A stretch of 64,000 bases of DNA, from contig PAAG01000028.1 of NCBI GenBank assembly GCA_002698785.1, forward strand, positions 1 to 64,000. The letters run 5' to 3'. Under the pieces are notes generated by a model that saw nothing but the letters and a program-made list of their open reading frames with translations, did no database searches and was not told where the DNA came from. Below, in pieces: positions 30,950-43,372 of the stretch. The DNA is from Verrucomicrobiales bacterium (GTDB lineage: Bacteria > Verrucomicrobiota > Verrucomicrobiia > Verrucomicrobiales > DEV007). How positions within the stretch are numbered: position 1 is the first letter of the stretch; each line of letters begins with the position of its first letter. Position numbers and translations under genes: made by a program.

Positions 30950-33360
30950 GCGTGATGCGACCCGCAGGGTATCGACCCACCGGGTTGTCTCCCGCAGGGT
31001 TTAACCTCATTGCACCATACGTTTTTCTTTTCCTGTCCTTCCTGTGGACGGCCCAGTTGAGTCATGTCAGGGCCCAGGAAAGCCTTGCCGACTTGGAGTC
31101 ATTTCGCAATGGATGTCAGGCACTGGCAGACGAACGATTCGAAACAGCCTCCCGAGAATTCCGAAGCACTTGGGATCTCCTCAAGAAAGAAGAAGCCGGT
31201 GATGTCGAAAAGAATTTCGTAGCGAAACGACTGGTTGAGTCACTGGTTCGCAACGGAAACTCTTTAGGCGCCGTCAAATGGGCTCGAAGAAATGCTGATT
31301 TTCTTCTAGATCCGCAAACGACCCGCTGGGTTGCACTTGCCTATCAAAGTGAAAGCCTGTTCGCCGAAGCCGCCGAACTCTACAATTCCCTGGAAACAAG
31401 CGGCTCGTTGAATCGCGATGCGAGGCTGGACCATGCTATCTGCCTTGCCGCGAGCGGAGAAGAAAAACTCGCATACGAAACTCTCCAGAAATGCGAAGAG
31501 CCTGTTTCTGCCTCAGAATCAGTCTTATTCGCTCAAATAGCAGCGAGAGCAGGAAAGTTTCAGGAAGCCGAGAGCTACCTCGATACAATCGCTACCGAGA
31601 GCCTGACCGCGACAGAAAACTCACAGGCTTTTCGGATAAAAGTCTGGATCTCACTCCAGTCTGGCACCAGCGAGGAAGCCAGAAAGATGTTACTCGAAGA
31701 GATCGATCTGGCTAGCGATGCAGAAAGAGCACGAAAGTTGTTCCTCATTCTGGAATCCCTCGTCGGAGAAACAGTGAGCAACGAACTTCAAACAAAATTG
31801 AGTTCGGTAGCAGAGGATCCCACCCATCCCGCATCAGAAGCCGCTCGCTTGTTCTCGATCATACTAACAAAGCCAGAGGAGAATCAAATTTCGGAACTGA
31901 ACCGATTCCTCGACACAAAGCCAGATCACAACCTGGCACTGGAAGCAAACCTCAGAATTCAAGCAATCACCGGCGATCCGTCAGCGAGCGACGTCGAAAA
32001 TGAGCCTGCCTACTCGACCCCTACTAGACTCAAAACACGCGCCCATTTTTCCGAATCCGTGGCTCTCTTTCTCTCCGAGAGATTTGAGGAAGCCGCAGAA
32101 TCGTTTCGCGATGCTGCAAAATCTGAAAAAGGCGACATTCGCTCTACCAATCTCTACAATGCAGCAGTCGCCGCATTAAAAGCAGAAGACATTGCCAAGT
32201 TCTCTTCCCTCCGTTCTGAGCTTTCTGATTTCGCGCCCAACTCCCCCATTCGAGCAGACCTGGAGTATTTAGGCGGTCTCTACTACGCATCAAAAGGAGA
32301 TGCCAAAGCCTTCGACATGCTGACAGCTTTTGTCCGAACCCACCCGAACCACCCGGCCCATGTCGATGCCCAGTTGGCTCTCGCAGAAATCCAACTGAAC
32401 CAGGCACCAGCCCGCCCTCTCGCAGCACGCGAGATTATTGACCAGTTGAGCAACCAAACACTAACATTACTTCAAAGCGAACGCCTCGACTACATCGCAA
32501 TCTGGACCGAGATAGCAGACAACAAATCCAGCGAAGTCATTCAGTTGTCCCAGTCTTTCCTCAACGACTGGCCAAGTTCGTCCTACCTGTCCGAGATTGC
32601 ACTCCTGCTTGCCGGAAAGCTTTATGCCCAGAAAAACTTCGACGCAGCTAAGGAATACTTCGATTTCGTCGCTGAAAGATTCCCGGCTTCCCCAAGCGCT
32701 GAAACGGCAAAATTCTTTGCCGCGAAATCATCACCACCCAATGAAGAGACTGTTCTACTGTGGAAGAGCCTGATTCGAGAAGACGGAGAGTTTGCCCTAC
32801 AAGCAAGGCATGAACTCGGCCTGTTGCTTCTCTCCCTCGACAGGTTCGATGAGGCACGCAACGAGCTGACCGCGCTCATCGAGAACGAAAAATGCCCGCC
32901 CGAGCTTCGCTTCGCCGTTTCAGCAGATCTCGGGTTCTCCTGGTATTCCGAAGCGCTCGCCGACAACCGAAACAAGGAGAAACTGGAGAGAGCAGCCTCA
33001 CTCTACGCAGACCTTTCACGCAACCAGGAAGCCTCTCGGTTCTGGCGATACTCGGCAGCTGTTCGACGCGCAAAATGTCTGGAAGCAACAGGCAATCCTA
33101 ACGTAGCCCTCGAAATTTACCGCTCCATCGTGGGGGAAGCCGAAACACCTGGAACTTTCCTCAATTCCGATCTCTCCCGCGCTGAGTCCGACTGGGTTTT
33201 TCGGGCAGGTTTCGCTGCGATTCAGATTTTATCTTCTGCTGAAGATTGGAAGGGTGCCATCAAGCTGGCAGATTCCCTCTCTCAGAAAGATGGCCCTCGC
33301 GCCATCGAAGCAGCTCGACTCGCGGAGCAATTGAGGCTTAAGCACTGGGTCTGGGAGTAG
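30946..33360 (+). CDS. Exported TPR-repeat protein
   Basis: The 804-residue protein has an N-terminal hydrophobic signal (PYVFLFLSFLWTAQ) after a short Gly/Pro/Arg lead, then helical repeats throughout. Tetratricopeptide patterns are visible (AYQSESLFAEAAELYNSLE, AVALFLSERFEEAAESFRDA-like, AQKNFDAAKEYFDFVAERFP, SLDRFDEARNELTALIENEK, NVALEIYRSIVGEA). Such TPR scaffolds in the periplasm often organise other proteins. It overlaps DUF5069 upstream and its 3' end overlaps the convergent HAD gene by 23 bp. Confidence 0.85.
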   Translation: MSVMRPAGYRPTGLSPAGFNLIAPYVFLFLSFLWTAQLSHVRAQESLADLESFRNGCQALADERFETASREFRSTWDLLKKEEAGDVEKNFVAKRLVESLVRNGNSLGAVKWARRNADFLLDPQTTRWVALAYQSESLFAEAAELYNSLETSGSLNRDARLDHAICLAASGEEKLAYETLQKCEEPVSASESVLFAQIAARAGKFQEAESYLDTIATESLTATENSQAFRIKVWISLQSGTSEEARKMLLEEIDLASDAERARKLFLILESLVGETVSNELQTKLSSVAEDPTHPASEAARLFSIILTKPEENQISELNRFLDTKPDHNLALEANLRIQAITGDPSASDVENEPAYSTPTRLKTRAHFSESVALFLSERFEEAAESFRDAAKSEKGDIRSTNLYNAAVAALKAEDIAKFSSLRSELSDFAPNSPIRADLEYLGGLYYASKGDAKAFDMLTAFVRTHPNHPAHVDAQLALAEIQLNQAPARPLAAREIIDQLSNQTLTLLQSERLDYIAIWTEIADNKSSEVIQLSQSFLNDWPSSSYLSEIALLLAGKLYAQKNFDAAKEYFDFVAERFPASPSAETAKFFAAKSSPPNEETVLLWKSLIREDGEFALQARHELGLLLLSLDRFDEARNELTALIENEKCPPELRFAVSADLGFSWYSEALADNRNKEKLERAASLYADLSRNQEASRFWRYSAAVRRAKCLEATGNPNVALEIYRSIVGEAETPGTFLNSDLSRAESDWVFRAGFAAIQILSSAEDWKGAIKLADSLSQKDGPRAIEAARLAEQLRLKHWVWE

Positions 33361-34006
33361 ACTCGAATTCCTCGGCGCAGCGGAGCAATTCAACGGGATC
33401 GTCGATGCAGAAATCAGGATCCTCCGTTTCCATCGCCTCACGTCCATTCGCCCCCCAGCATACCGCCAACCCACTCACTTTCGACTTTCTTGCTGCCTCC
33501 ATGTCACGAGTCTCGTCTCCGACATACATGACTTGAGCAGGATCTACCTTGAGCTTCTTCAAGACATTCAGGATGCGCTGCGGTTTCCCAAAAAGACTCA
33601 CCCCGGCTTCAATGAAACCGAAACACTCCAGCAGGCCAAAGCGCTTCAGGAACATGCGAACATTGTCGGCAGAATTAGAACTCAGCACGCCAAGTCGAAA
33701 TCCTGAACGGTGCAATTCGAGAACCGCCTGTTGCGCGCCCACGATCATTTCCACCTCATCCATACGCTCATGCAACAATTTGCGTATGTGAGCGCCCAGC
33801 TTTACTGCCATCAACCGGGAAATACCGAGATGATCCAGCAAAGCACGGGTGTTGAGTTTTCGGAGCTCGCGAGCCTCCTCAATCGTGATCTGGTGAAGTC
33901 CGTAGCTCTCCGCAAGATCGTTGAAAATCTCGATCCCTGTCTCCAGCGTGTTGGCCAGAGTCCCATCAAAATCAAATATGAGGAGCGGCCTGGTGGTTTC
34001 TGCCAT
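33338..34006 (-). CDS. HAD-family hydrolase (phosphoglycolate phosphatase-like)
   Basis: From ATG 34006 this is a 222-residue HAD subfamily IA protein. The nucleophile motif is LLIFDFDGTLANT, motif II is VLSSNSADNVRM, lysine motif III precedes YVGDETRDMEAARKS (acidic motif IV), and helical caps lie between. It dephosphorylates small phosphate esters. Phosphoglycolate is a common substrate but is not shown here. Upstream start codons add 14 residues of poor fit. It overlaps the TPR gene at the 3' ends. Confidence 0.88.
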   Translation of the reverse strand: MAETTRPLLIFDFDGTLANTLETGIEIFNDLAESYGLHQITIEEARELRKLNTRALLDHLGISRLMAVKLGAHIRKLLHERMDEVEMIVGAQQAVLELHRSGFRLGVLSSNSADNVRMFLKRFGLLECFGFIEAGVSLFGKPQRILNVLKKLKVDPAQVMYVGDETRDMEAARKSKVSGLAVCWGANGREAMETEDPDFCIDDPVELLRCAEEFESTPRPSA

Positions 34007-34156
34007 CGTTTTCCACATAATCCCGACCGGACCCCAATACGCAAGCATTCAATCCCCTCATTTTGGGTTTTGTCTGCAAATGGAGGCGCGAACCAAGACC
34101 TTGATCCAGAGGGAAAACTACTGCAAACTTAGCGCTCGCTCGAAAAACTCCTGCTT

Positions 34157-36910
34157 ATGACCAGCAAAACTGTTATTAGAAATTGCAGAAAATTAAGTTC
34201 TGCCCTCCTCCTACTGGTTTCCATCGTCCCTGCTATCGCTCAAGACGAAAAGACATTCCCTGAAGCGCCTGCCGAATCTGTCCCTCTCGATCTCTTTGAA
34301 GTTCCCGAAGGTCTCGAAGTCACTGTTTGGGCGAATTCTCCCGACCTTTATAATCCGACCAACATCGACATCGACATCGAAGGCCGTATCTGGGTCGCAG
34401 AGGGTGTCCGTTATCGCAGGCACTTCGACCGCCAGCCAGAAGGAGATCGCATCGTAGTCCTCGAAGATACCGATAACGACGGAAAAGCAGACTCCAGCCA
34501 TACGTTCGTTCAGGAACCGGTTCTCATCGCTCCGCTGGGTGTTGCCGTCATCGACAACAAGGTAGTTGTTTCCCAACCTCCTCACCTCATCGTCTACACC
34601 GATGTTGACCGTGACCTGAAATTCGATCCCGAGAAGGACGAACGCGAAATTCTCCTGACGGGATTCAATGGCCAGAACCACGACCACTCCCTCCACTCCG
34701 TGACAGTCGGGCCGGATGGGAAATGGTATTTCAACTCCGGTAACGTCGGAGGAAAATTCACCGACAAATCCGGCCAGACATTTACGATCTTCGGCTCATA
34801 CCGTCCCAAGCCCATTGGCCCATTCGAATATCCTCACGATGGGGCAAAACTCGCCGGCACACCGAGCGATGACGGTCACGTTTACGTCGGCGGGTTTTCC
34901 GTCCGGATGAACCCCGACGGCACCGATGCCGAAATCATCGGACACAACTACCGAAATTCCTATGAGCAATCGCTGAACTCATTCGGCGATATGTTTCAGA
35001 ACGACAATGACGACCCACCCGCATGCCGCGTCAGCTACGTCATGGAATACGCGAACTTTGGTTTCTCTTCGAATGACGGACAGAGAACCTGGCGTGTCGA
35101 CAAACGTCCCGGCCAGGACATCCCCACCGCAGAGTGGCGCCAGGATGATCCCGGCATGACTCCCGCTGGCGACGTCTACGGCGGAGGCTCCCCCACAGGT
35201 AATGTATTTTACGAAAATGGCGCTCTTGGTGACGAATGGACAGGCACCTTCCTTGCCTGCGAAGCCGGCCGAAACGTAATCTTCAGCTACCAGCCCGAAC
35301 TCGAAGGCGCAGGTTTCAAATTGGAGCGCAGCGATTTCATGACTAGCAACCCCGCTGGCAAACACGACAATGGCAAAGATGATGGAGCCAGGTTCGCCGG
35401 TTCCGACTTCATTGGCGGCAATGATAGCGTGACCGGAGAAGTGAAAACGCTCTTCCGCCCATCTGACGTCGCAGTCGGCCCCGATGGAGCCCTTTACGTT
35501 TCAGATTGGTACGATCCTCGCGTCGGCGGCCACCAGGACCTCGACGAAACCTGTTCGGGCGCGATCTACCGCATCGCTCCCAAAGGATTTAAATCAGAAG
35601 TTCCCAAAATCGATCTTTCCACAATCGAAGGTCAGATCGAGGCACTCAAGTCTCCCGCAGTCCACGTGCGCGCAATCGGTTTCGAAAAACTGAAGAAGCA
35701 GGGTCGCGCGGCACTCGAGCCGGTATCGGCTCTCTTGGAAGATCCCAACCCCTACATTCAGGCGCGCGCCATTTACCTTCTCTACCAACTCGGCATCAGC
35801 GGACCGAGAACCGCAGGGCTTCCCCAGCACCAGAACACACCCGAATTGAAAATTGCAGCCTTCCGCGCCATGCGACGAGCCGACGTCGATTTCCTATCTG
35901 CCGCAATGGCACTCGCCACCGATCCGAACCCGGCCGTTCGTCGCGAAGTGGCTCTCGCCATGCGAAATGAGTCTCTCGACACATCAAAGGACATTCTCGT
36001 GACCCTCGCACAAGGATACGATGGCAAAGACCGCAGCTACCTCGAAGCATTTGGAACCGGAGCGACTGGCAAAGAAACCCAGATCTACCAAGCCGTGAAG
36101 TCGGCGATGGGACACGACGACGCCCGCAACTGGTCAGACGCTTTCGCAGGTATCGCCTGGCGCCTTCACCCTTCGAGCGCTGTCGAAGACTTCCTTGTCA
36201 GGGCAAAAAGTGAAGGACTCAGTCTCGCTCAGCGAAAGCAAGCCATGGACGCAATTGCCTTCATTCGCACCAGCACCGCTGCGGATGCGATGCTGACACT
36301 TGCTCAACTCGATACTCCGCTGAAAGCCGATGCGGTCTGGTGGGCCATGAATCGCGCCACCAATGACTGGAGCTCGCACGACATGCTCACCAAGTTGAAA
36401 GACCGTGGCATCTACGACCCGGCCAAAGTCGTCATTCAGGAAATCGTCACCCCCGAACTCGATCAGGCAACAAAAGACGCCGTCTCGCTTGAGTCGGTCC
36501 TTGCCCTGAGAGGAGACCCTACACGCGGCAAAGCTGCCATTGCCCGCTGCATTATGTGCCACGAGGTGGGCGGCGCAGGCGCTCAATTTGGTCCACCTCT
36601 GGATGGCTGGGGAGCGACTCAGACTTCAGAAGTAATCGCACGCTCCATCATCGATCCGAGTGCAGACATCGCTCACGGCTTCGATGGACAAGAGCTCATC
36701 ACCAAAGACGGAAAGAAAGTCCACGGCCTACTCATCCAGGACGGAAACCCGACCATCATCGTCAGCATGGGCGGAGTGACCCAGATGATCCCCAGAGGCA
36801 AAATCAAGTCCAAGAAGAAGATGAATCGCTCTCTCATGATGAGCGGCCCTCAGCTTGGAATGACAGCTCAGGATGTCGCAGATGTAGTCGCATACCTGAA
36901 GGAAAACTGA
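34157..36910 (+). CDS. PVC-type membrane-bound dehydrogenase domain / HEAT-repeat / cytochrome c protein (second copy)
   Basis: The 917-residue secreted protein has a signal peptide (KLSSALLLLVSIVPAIAQ). The propeller-type dehydrogenase domain contains NPTNIDIDIEGRIWVAEGVRYR, DTDNDGKADSSHTFVQE, NGQNHDHSLHSVTVGPDGKWY and RPSDVAVGPDGALYVSDWYDP. HEAT repeats run from about 490 to 750 (AVHVRAIGFEKLKKQGRAAL, PAVRREVALAMRNES). The C-terminal cytochrome c has ARCIMCHEVGGAGAQFGPPL. It is a paralogue of the 16703-19330 protein with only moderate resemblance. A strong terminator follows, so it is probably a single-gene unit. Confidence 0.92.
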   Translation: MTSKTVIRNCRKLSSALLLLVSIVPAIAQDEKTFPEAPAESVPLDLFEVPEGLEVTVWANSPDLYNPTNIDIDIEGRIWVAEGVRYRRHFDRQPEGDRIVVLEDTDNDGKADSSHTFVQEPVLIAPLGVAVIDNKVVVSQPPHLIVYTDVDRDLKFDPEKDEREILLTGFNGQNHDHSLHSVTVGPDGKWYFNSGNVGGKFTDKSGQTFTIFGSYRPKPIGPFEYPHDGAKLAGTPSDDGHVYVGGFSVRMNPDGTDAEIIGHNYRNSYEQSLNSFGDMFQNDNDDPPACRVSYVMEYANFGFSSNDGQRTWRVDKRPGQDIPTAEWRQDDPGMTPAGDVYGGGSPTGNVFYENGALGDEWTGTFLACEAGRNVIFSYQPELEGAGFKLERSDFMTSNPAGKHDNGKDDGARFAGSDFIGGNDSVTGEVKTLFRPSDVAVGPDGALYVSDWYDPRVGGHQDLDETCSGAIYRIAPKGFKSEVPKIDLSTIEGQIEALKSPAVHVRAIGFEKLKKQGRAALEPVSALLEDPNPYIQARAIYLLYQLGISGPRTAGLPQHQNTPELKIAAFRAMRRADVDFLSAAMALATDPNPAVRREVALAMRNESLDTSKDILVTLAQGYDGKDRSYLEAFGTGATGKETQIYQAVKSAMGHDDARNWSDAFAGIAWRLHPSSAVEDFLVRAKSEGLSLAQRKQAMDAIAFIRTSTAADAMLTLAQLDTPLKADAVWWAMNRATNDWSSHDMLTKLKDRGIYDPAKVVIQEIVTPELDQATKDAVSLESVLALRGDPTRGKAAIARCIMCHEVGGAGAQFGPPLDGWGATQTSEVIARSIIDPSADIAHGFDGQELITKDGKKVHGLLIQDGNPTIIVSMGGVTQMIPRGKIKSKKKMNRSLMMSGPQLGMTAQDVADVVAYLKEN

Positions 36911-36950
36911 TTTTCGGCCTCGTTATACTACATCCCGAATTTCTCCCAGA

Positions 36951-36980
36951 CGGGCCAAGGACATCCCTTGGCCCGTTTTT
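36951..36980 (+). terminator. Rho-independent terminator after the second dehydrogenase/HEAT gene
   Basis: CGGGCCAAGG (36951-36960) pairs perfectly with CCTTGGCCCG (36966-36975) around a five-base loop, followed by TTTTT. It lies 41 bp past the stop codon and isolates the gyrB transcription unit. Confidence 0.9.
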
Positions 36981-37101
36981 GTATTTTCGCGACACTCATT
37001 TTTGAGGAAAAAGGCCAGAAAAACAGCCGTTTCGCCCCCATTTTTCGCATTCTCGCGATAAGCTCAGAAAACACCCGAAAAAAGGCACTTTTAGGGGGTA
37101 A

Positions 37102-39810
<2,709 letters not shown>

Positions 39811-39847
39811 GGAAACCGTCAGCAGTCAAGGGTCAAGAAGTCACAAG

Positions 39848-40219
39848 ATGAACGTCGATGACCTGAAAGTCTATCAGGATTCAATGCAGATTGCAGAACG
39901 TATTTGGAAAGAAATCATGGGTTGGAATTATTTCGCAAAGGACACCGTTGGAAAACAACTGGTCAGATGCGCAGACTCCATCGCAGCAAACATATCCGAA
40001 GGTTTCGGGCGCTATCACTTCGCTGAAAATCGCAAATTCTGCTACTACTCCAGAGGCTCCCTCAACGAAACCCTGACATTCATTCATAAAGCGAAAGACA
40101 GGAATTTGATCGAGGAATCAGTAGCATACGATCTTTCCCAGCAACTCATTACCCTGAGAAAGCGCCTCAATGCCTACATCCGATCCATCGGGCCAACCAC
40201 CGGCAACAGTCCCTCTTGA
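39848..40219 (+). CDS. Four-helix-bundle (23S rRNA intervening-sequence type) protein
   Basis: This 123-residue S23/IVP-like protein has the typical pattern: LKVYQDSMQIAERIWKEI, KDTVGKQLVRCADSIAANISEGFGRYHFAENRKFCYYSRGSLNE (about residues 36-78) and a basic last helix KRLNAYIRSIG. The family is best known as ORFs inside rRNA intervening sequences but is scattered as single genes between operon members. It splits gyrB from gyrA. Flanking DNA carries GTCAAGGGTCAA at 39826 and the inverse TTGACCCTTG at 40287, consistent with insertion as a unit. Its function is unknown. Confidence 0.88.
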   Translation: MNVDDLKVYQDSMQIAERIWKEIMGWNYFAKDTVGKQLVRCADSIAANISEGFGRYHFAENRKFCYYSRGSLNETLTFIHKAKDRNLIEESVAYDLSQQLITLRKRLNAYIRSIGPTTGNSPS

Positions 40220-40372
40220 CCTATTCTTATTCTCAGAGATTCCCTTGCATTTCGACCTACAAATCAAATCCCCGAAAGCAGCCCCGTTGACCCTTGTCCA
40301 GTGACCGTTGACGCCGCCGCTTCGAGACACATGCCCGTAACTCGTAACCCTTACCCCGTAACTTCTTAAATC

Positions 40373-43000
40373 ATGGCAGACGAAACTGTAATCTCCTCTT
40401 CTGGCGACAGCGTCGAACCGATCAGCGTGGCTGACGAAATGTCCAACTCGTTTTTGGACTACTCGATGTCAGTCATCATTTCCCGAGCACTCCCCGATGT
40501 CCGCGACGGCCTCAAGCCCTCGCAGCGACGCATCCTACTCGCCATGAACGACCTGGGCCTCGGCCCCGGAAAACACTATCGTAAGTGCGCAAAGATCTGC
40601 GGTGACACCTCCGGTAACTACCACCCACACGGTGAGGCCACCATTTACCCTACCCTCGTGAACATGGCTCAGCCATGGTCCATGCGCGACTGCCTCGTCG
40701 ACGGACAGGGCAACTTCGGCTCCGTCGAAGGCGACCCACCCGCCGCCATGCGATATACCGAGGCCCGCCTCACCCACCTCGGCCATGTCCTCATGACCGA
40801 CATGGACAAGGCCACCGTCGACTTCGTCGCCAACTACGACGAGACCCAGCAAGAGCCCGTCGTCTTCCCCGCCGCCTTCCCGAACCTTCTCGTAAACGGC
40901 GGCACCGGTATCGCCGTTGGTATGGCGACTAACATACCGCCACACAACCTCGGCGAAGTCGTCGATGGCATCTGCGCAACCGTCGACAACCCCGACATCA
41001 CTGTCGAGCAACTCCTCGAATACATCAAAGGCCCCGACTTCCCTACCGGATGTACCATCCTTGGAAACCGCGGCATCTACGACTACGCCACCACCGGACG
41101 CGGCAGCATCAAAGTCCGGGGCCGCGCCACCATCGAAGAAGACGCCAAAGGCCGCGAGCAGATCATCATCACCGAGATCCCCTACGCCGTGAACCGCGCC
41201 CGCCTTGTCGAGCGCATCGCCGAGCTAGCCAACGCCAAGATCCTTCCCGAGATCTCAGCCGTCCGCGACGAGTCCGACGAGAACACCCGCGTCGTTGTCG
41301 ACCTCAAACGCGACGCCCGCTCCCAGGTCGTTCTCAACAACCTCTACAAACACACCGCGCTCGCCTCCTCCTTCAGCGCTAACATGCTCGCCATCGACAA
41401 CCGTCGCCCGCGTCTCCTCAACATCAAAGACGCCATCGACTGCTACATCGAGCACCGTCGCGAAGTCGTTCTCCGACGCACCCGCTACCTCCTCGGAAAA
41501 GCCGAAGAACAGGCCGAAAAACTCGAAGCCTTCCTCCTCGCCCTCGGAGAACTCGACGACTTCATCAAAATGATCCGGGACTCCAAGACCCGAGACGAAG
41601 CCCGAGCAAAAATCAAAGCCTACCACTTCACCAAACCCGCCGCCGAAGCCCTCGGCATCCTCATCCGCGGCCAGGCCAGCGTCGTAGGCGACCAGTACAT
41701 CTTCACCGACAAACAAGTCGACCACATCCTCGAACTTCGACTCTACCAACTCGTCGGACTCGAGCGCGAAAAGGTCAAAAACGAATACGACGAGCTCCTT
41801 GAGACTATCAAAGACCTCCTCGACATCCTTGCCCGCGAAGAACGCGTCCTCCAGATCATCAAAGACGAGCTCCTTGAGATCAAAGAAAAGTACGCCACCC
41901 CGCGCAAGACCGACTTCGACATCGACGAAGGCGACATCAACGTCGTCGACCTCATCGCCAACGAGTCAAACCTCATCACCATCTCCAACCGAGGCTACAT
42001 CAAGCGAACCCTCGCCACCGAATACCGCACCCAGGCCCGCGGAGGCAAAGGCCTCAAAGGAATGGAGACCCGCGAAGCAGCCGACGAAAAAGAAGAAGGC
42101 GACTTCGTCGAACACCTCTTCGCCGCCACCGCGCACGACTACCTCATGTTCTTCACCAACACCGGTCGCGTCTACGTCGAGCGCGTCTTCCAGATCCCCG
42201 AAGGCAGCCGCGTCTCCAAAGGAAGATCCATTAAGAACCTCCTCAACCTCCAGACCGAAGAACGCATCGCAGCCGTCCTTCGCATCGAAGCCGTCGGCAA
42301 CGAAGACAAAGACGCCACCTTCGTCGAAGACCAATTCGTCCTTTTCGCCACCCGCTCCGGCAAAGTGAAGAAGACCAAACTCTCCGACTTCCGGAACTAC
42401 CGGAAAGACGGCATCATCGCCATCAAGATCGAAGACGGCAACGAACTCATCGACGTCAAACTCACCAACGGCACCGACGAGATCTCCCTCGTCACCAGCA
42501 AAGGCTACGCCGTCCGCACCAGCGAAGACAACATTCGCCCCATGGGACGCCCCTCCTCAGGAGTCGCCGGCATCCGCCCGGGCGATGAAGACTGGCTCGT
42601 CTCACTCGCCGTCGTCGACAACGAAGAACAACTCCTCGTCGTCAGCGAAAAAGGCCTCGGTAAGCGAACCCCATTCGAAGACTACCCCACCAAGGGCCGT
42701 GGAGGAAAAGGCGTCATCACCATGAAAGTCACCGCCAAGACCGGCCGCGTCGTAGGCGCCATCCGCGTCTCCGAAGACGACGATATCATGCTCATGACCA
42801 ACACCGGCCAAAGCGTAAGAATCAAAGCGGCTGATGCAAGGTTAACTGGACGGAATGCTCAGGGCGTTATCCTCATGAAGACGAAGGAAGGAGAGACTAT
42901 TCAGGATATTGCCCGTATTGCGAAGGAGGAGGAAGAAGAAGCAGTTGCCGACGACGCTATCGCAGATCAAACCGATCCTGAACAAACTTCGGAAGAATAG
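40373..43000 (+). CDS. gyrA: DNA gyrase subunit A with replaced 3' end
   Basis: The 875-residue protein has the winged-helix core with catalytic tyrosine in MRYTEARLTHLG, SMSVIISRALPDVRDGLKPSQRRIL near the start and the coiled coil. The pinwheel domain includes the GyrA-box-like QARGGKGLKGMET. The body uses C-ending codons almost exclusively. From about 42819 (SVRIK...) to the stop, codon use changes abruptly to forms such as AGG, TTA, GCT and GGA, although the protein remains homologous. A short GyrA-like peptide in native codon style survives after the stop. The last ~60 residues (acidic tail EEEEEAVADDAIADQTDPE) therefore appear to come from another source. Confidence 0.96.
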   Translation: MADETVISSSGDSVEPISVADEMSNSFLDYSMSVIISRALPDVRDGLKPSQRRILLAMNDLGLGPGKHYRKCAKICGDTSGNYHPHGEATIYPTLVNMAQPWSMRDCLVDGQGNFGSVEGDPPAAMRYTEARLTHLGHVLMTDMDKATVDFVANYDETQQEPVVFPAAFPNLLVNGGTGIAVGMATNIPPHNLGEVVDGICATVDNPDITVEQLLEYIKGPDFPTGCTILGNRGIYDYATTGRGSIKVRGRATIEEDAKGREQIIITEIPYAVNRARLVERIAELANAKILPEISAVRDESDENTRVVVDLKRDARSQVVLNNLYKHTALASSFSANMLAIDNRRPRLLNIKDAIDCYIEHRREVVLRRTRYLLGKAEEQAEKLEAFLLALGELDDFIKMIRDSKTRDEARAKIKAYHFTKPAAEALGILIRGQASVVGDQYIFTDKQVDHILELRLYQLVGLEREKVKNEYDELLETIKDLLDILAREERVLQIIKDELLEIKEKYATPRKTDFDIDEGDINVVDLIANESNLITISNRGYIKRTLATEYRTQARGGKGLKGMETREAADEKEEGDFVEHLFAATAHDYLMFFTNTGRVYVERVFQIPEGSRVSKGRSIKNLLNLQTEERIAAVLRIEAVGNEDKDATFVEDQFVLFATRSGKVKKTKLSDFRNYRKDGIIAIKIEDGNELIDVKLTNGTDEISLVTSKGYAVRTSEDNIRPMGRPSSGVAGIRPGDEDWLVSLAVVDNEEQLLVVSEKGLGKRTPFEDYPTKGRGGKGVITMKVTAKTGRVVGAIRVSEDDDIMLMTNTGQSVRIKAADARLTGRNAQGVILMKTKEGETIQDIARIAKEEEEEAVADDAIADQTDPEQTSEE

Positions 43001-43092
43001 ACGAAATTAATTAGGCATTCTTCATTCTGAAGAACTCGTGTCAATTCTTTGAATTCGTGAAGTCCCGCTTTGCGGAATTCGTGTTAAAAACG

Positions 43093-43140
43093 CCGGACAA
43101 TCCCGTCCGCATAAAAGACGCCGACGCACGACTTACCGGT
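43093..43140 (+). pseudogene. gyrA: Remnant of the displaced gyrA 3' end
   Basis: The frame reads P-D-N-P-VRIKDADARLTG, eleven of twelve residues matching VRIKAADARLTG near the end of the present GyrA. The nucleotides differ at most synonymous sites, so it is not a recent duplication. Its codons (GTC CGC, GCC GAC) match the style of the native gyrA body. It has no start and stops soon after (TGA at 43168-43170). It is best read as the leftover of the original gyrA end. Confidence 0.65.
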
Positions 43141-43372
43141 CTACATCCGCAGCACCAAAAAATTTGAAGAGGAGTATAAGACGATCCCTGGAACGCAAAA
43201 AGTCTAAGGCTAGAACTCGAAGCTCTGAATGATTCGCTTTCTCTATCAGCTGAACCACACTTTTCAATGACATGCAGAGCGTTCCCAAATTCTACCCCTA
43301 ACCGGTAACGACAAAGACTTTTAAGTTCAAAGGGAAAAATACCAACCGTTCAATTTGAAAAAGTGCTGACCG

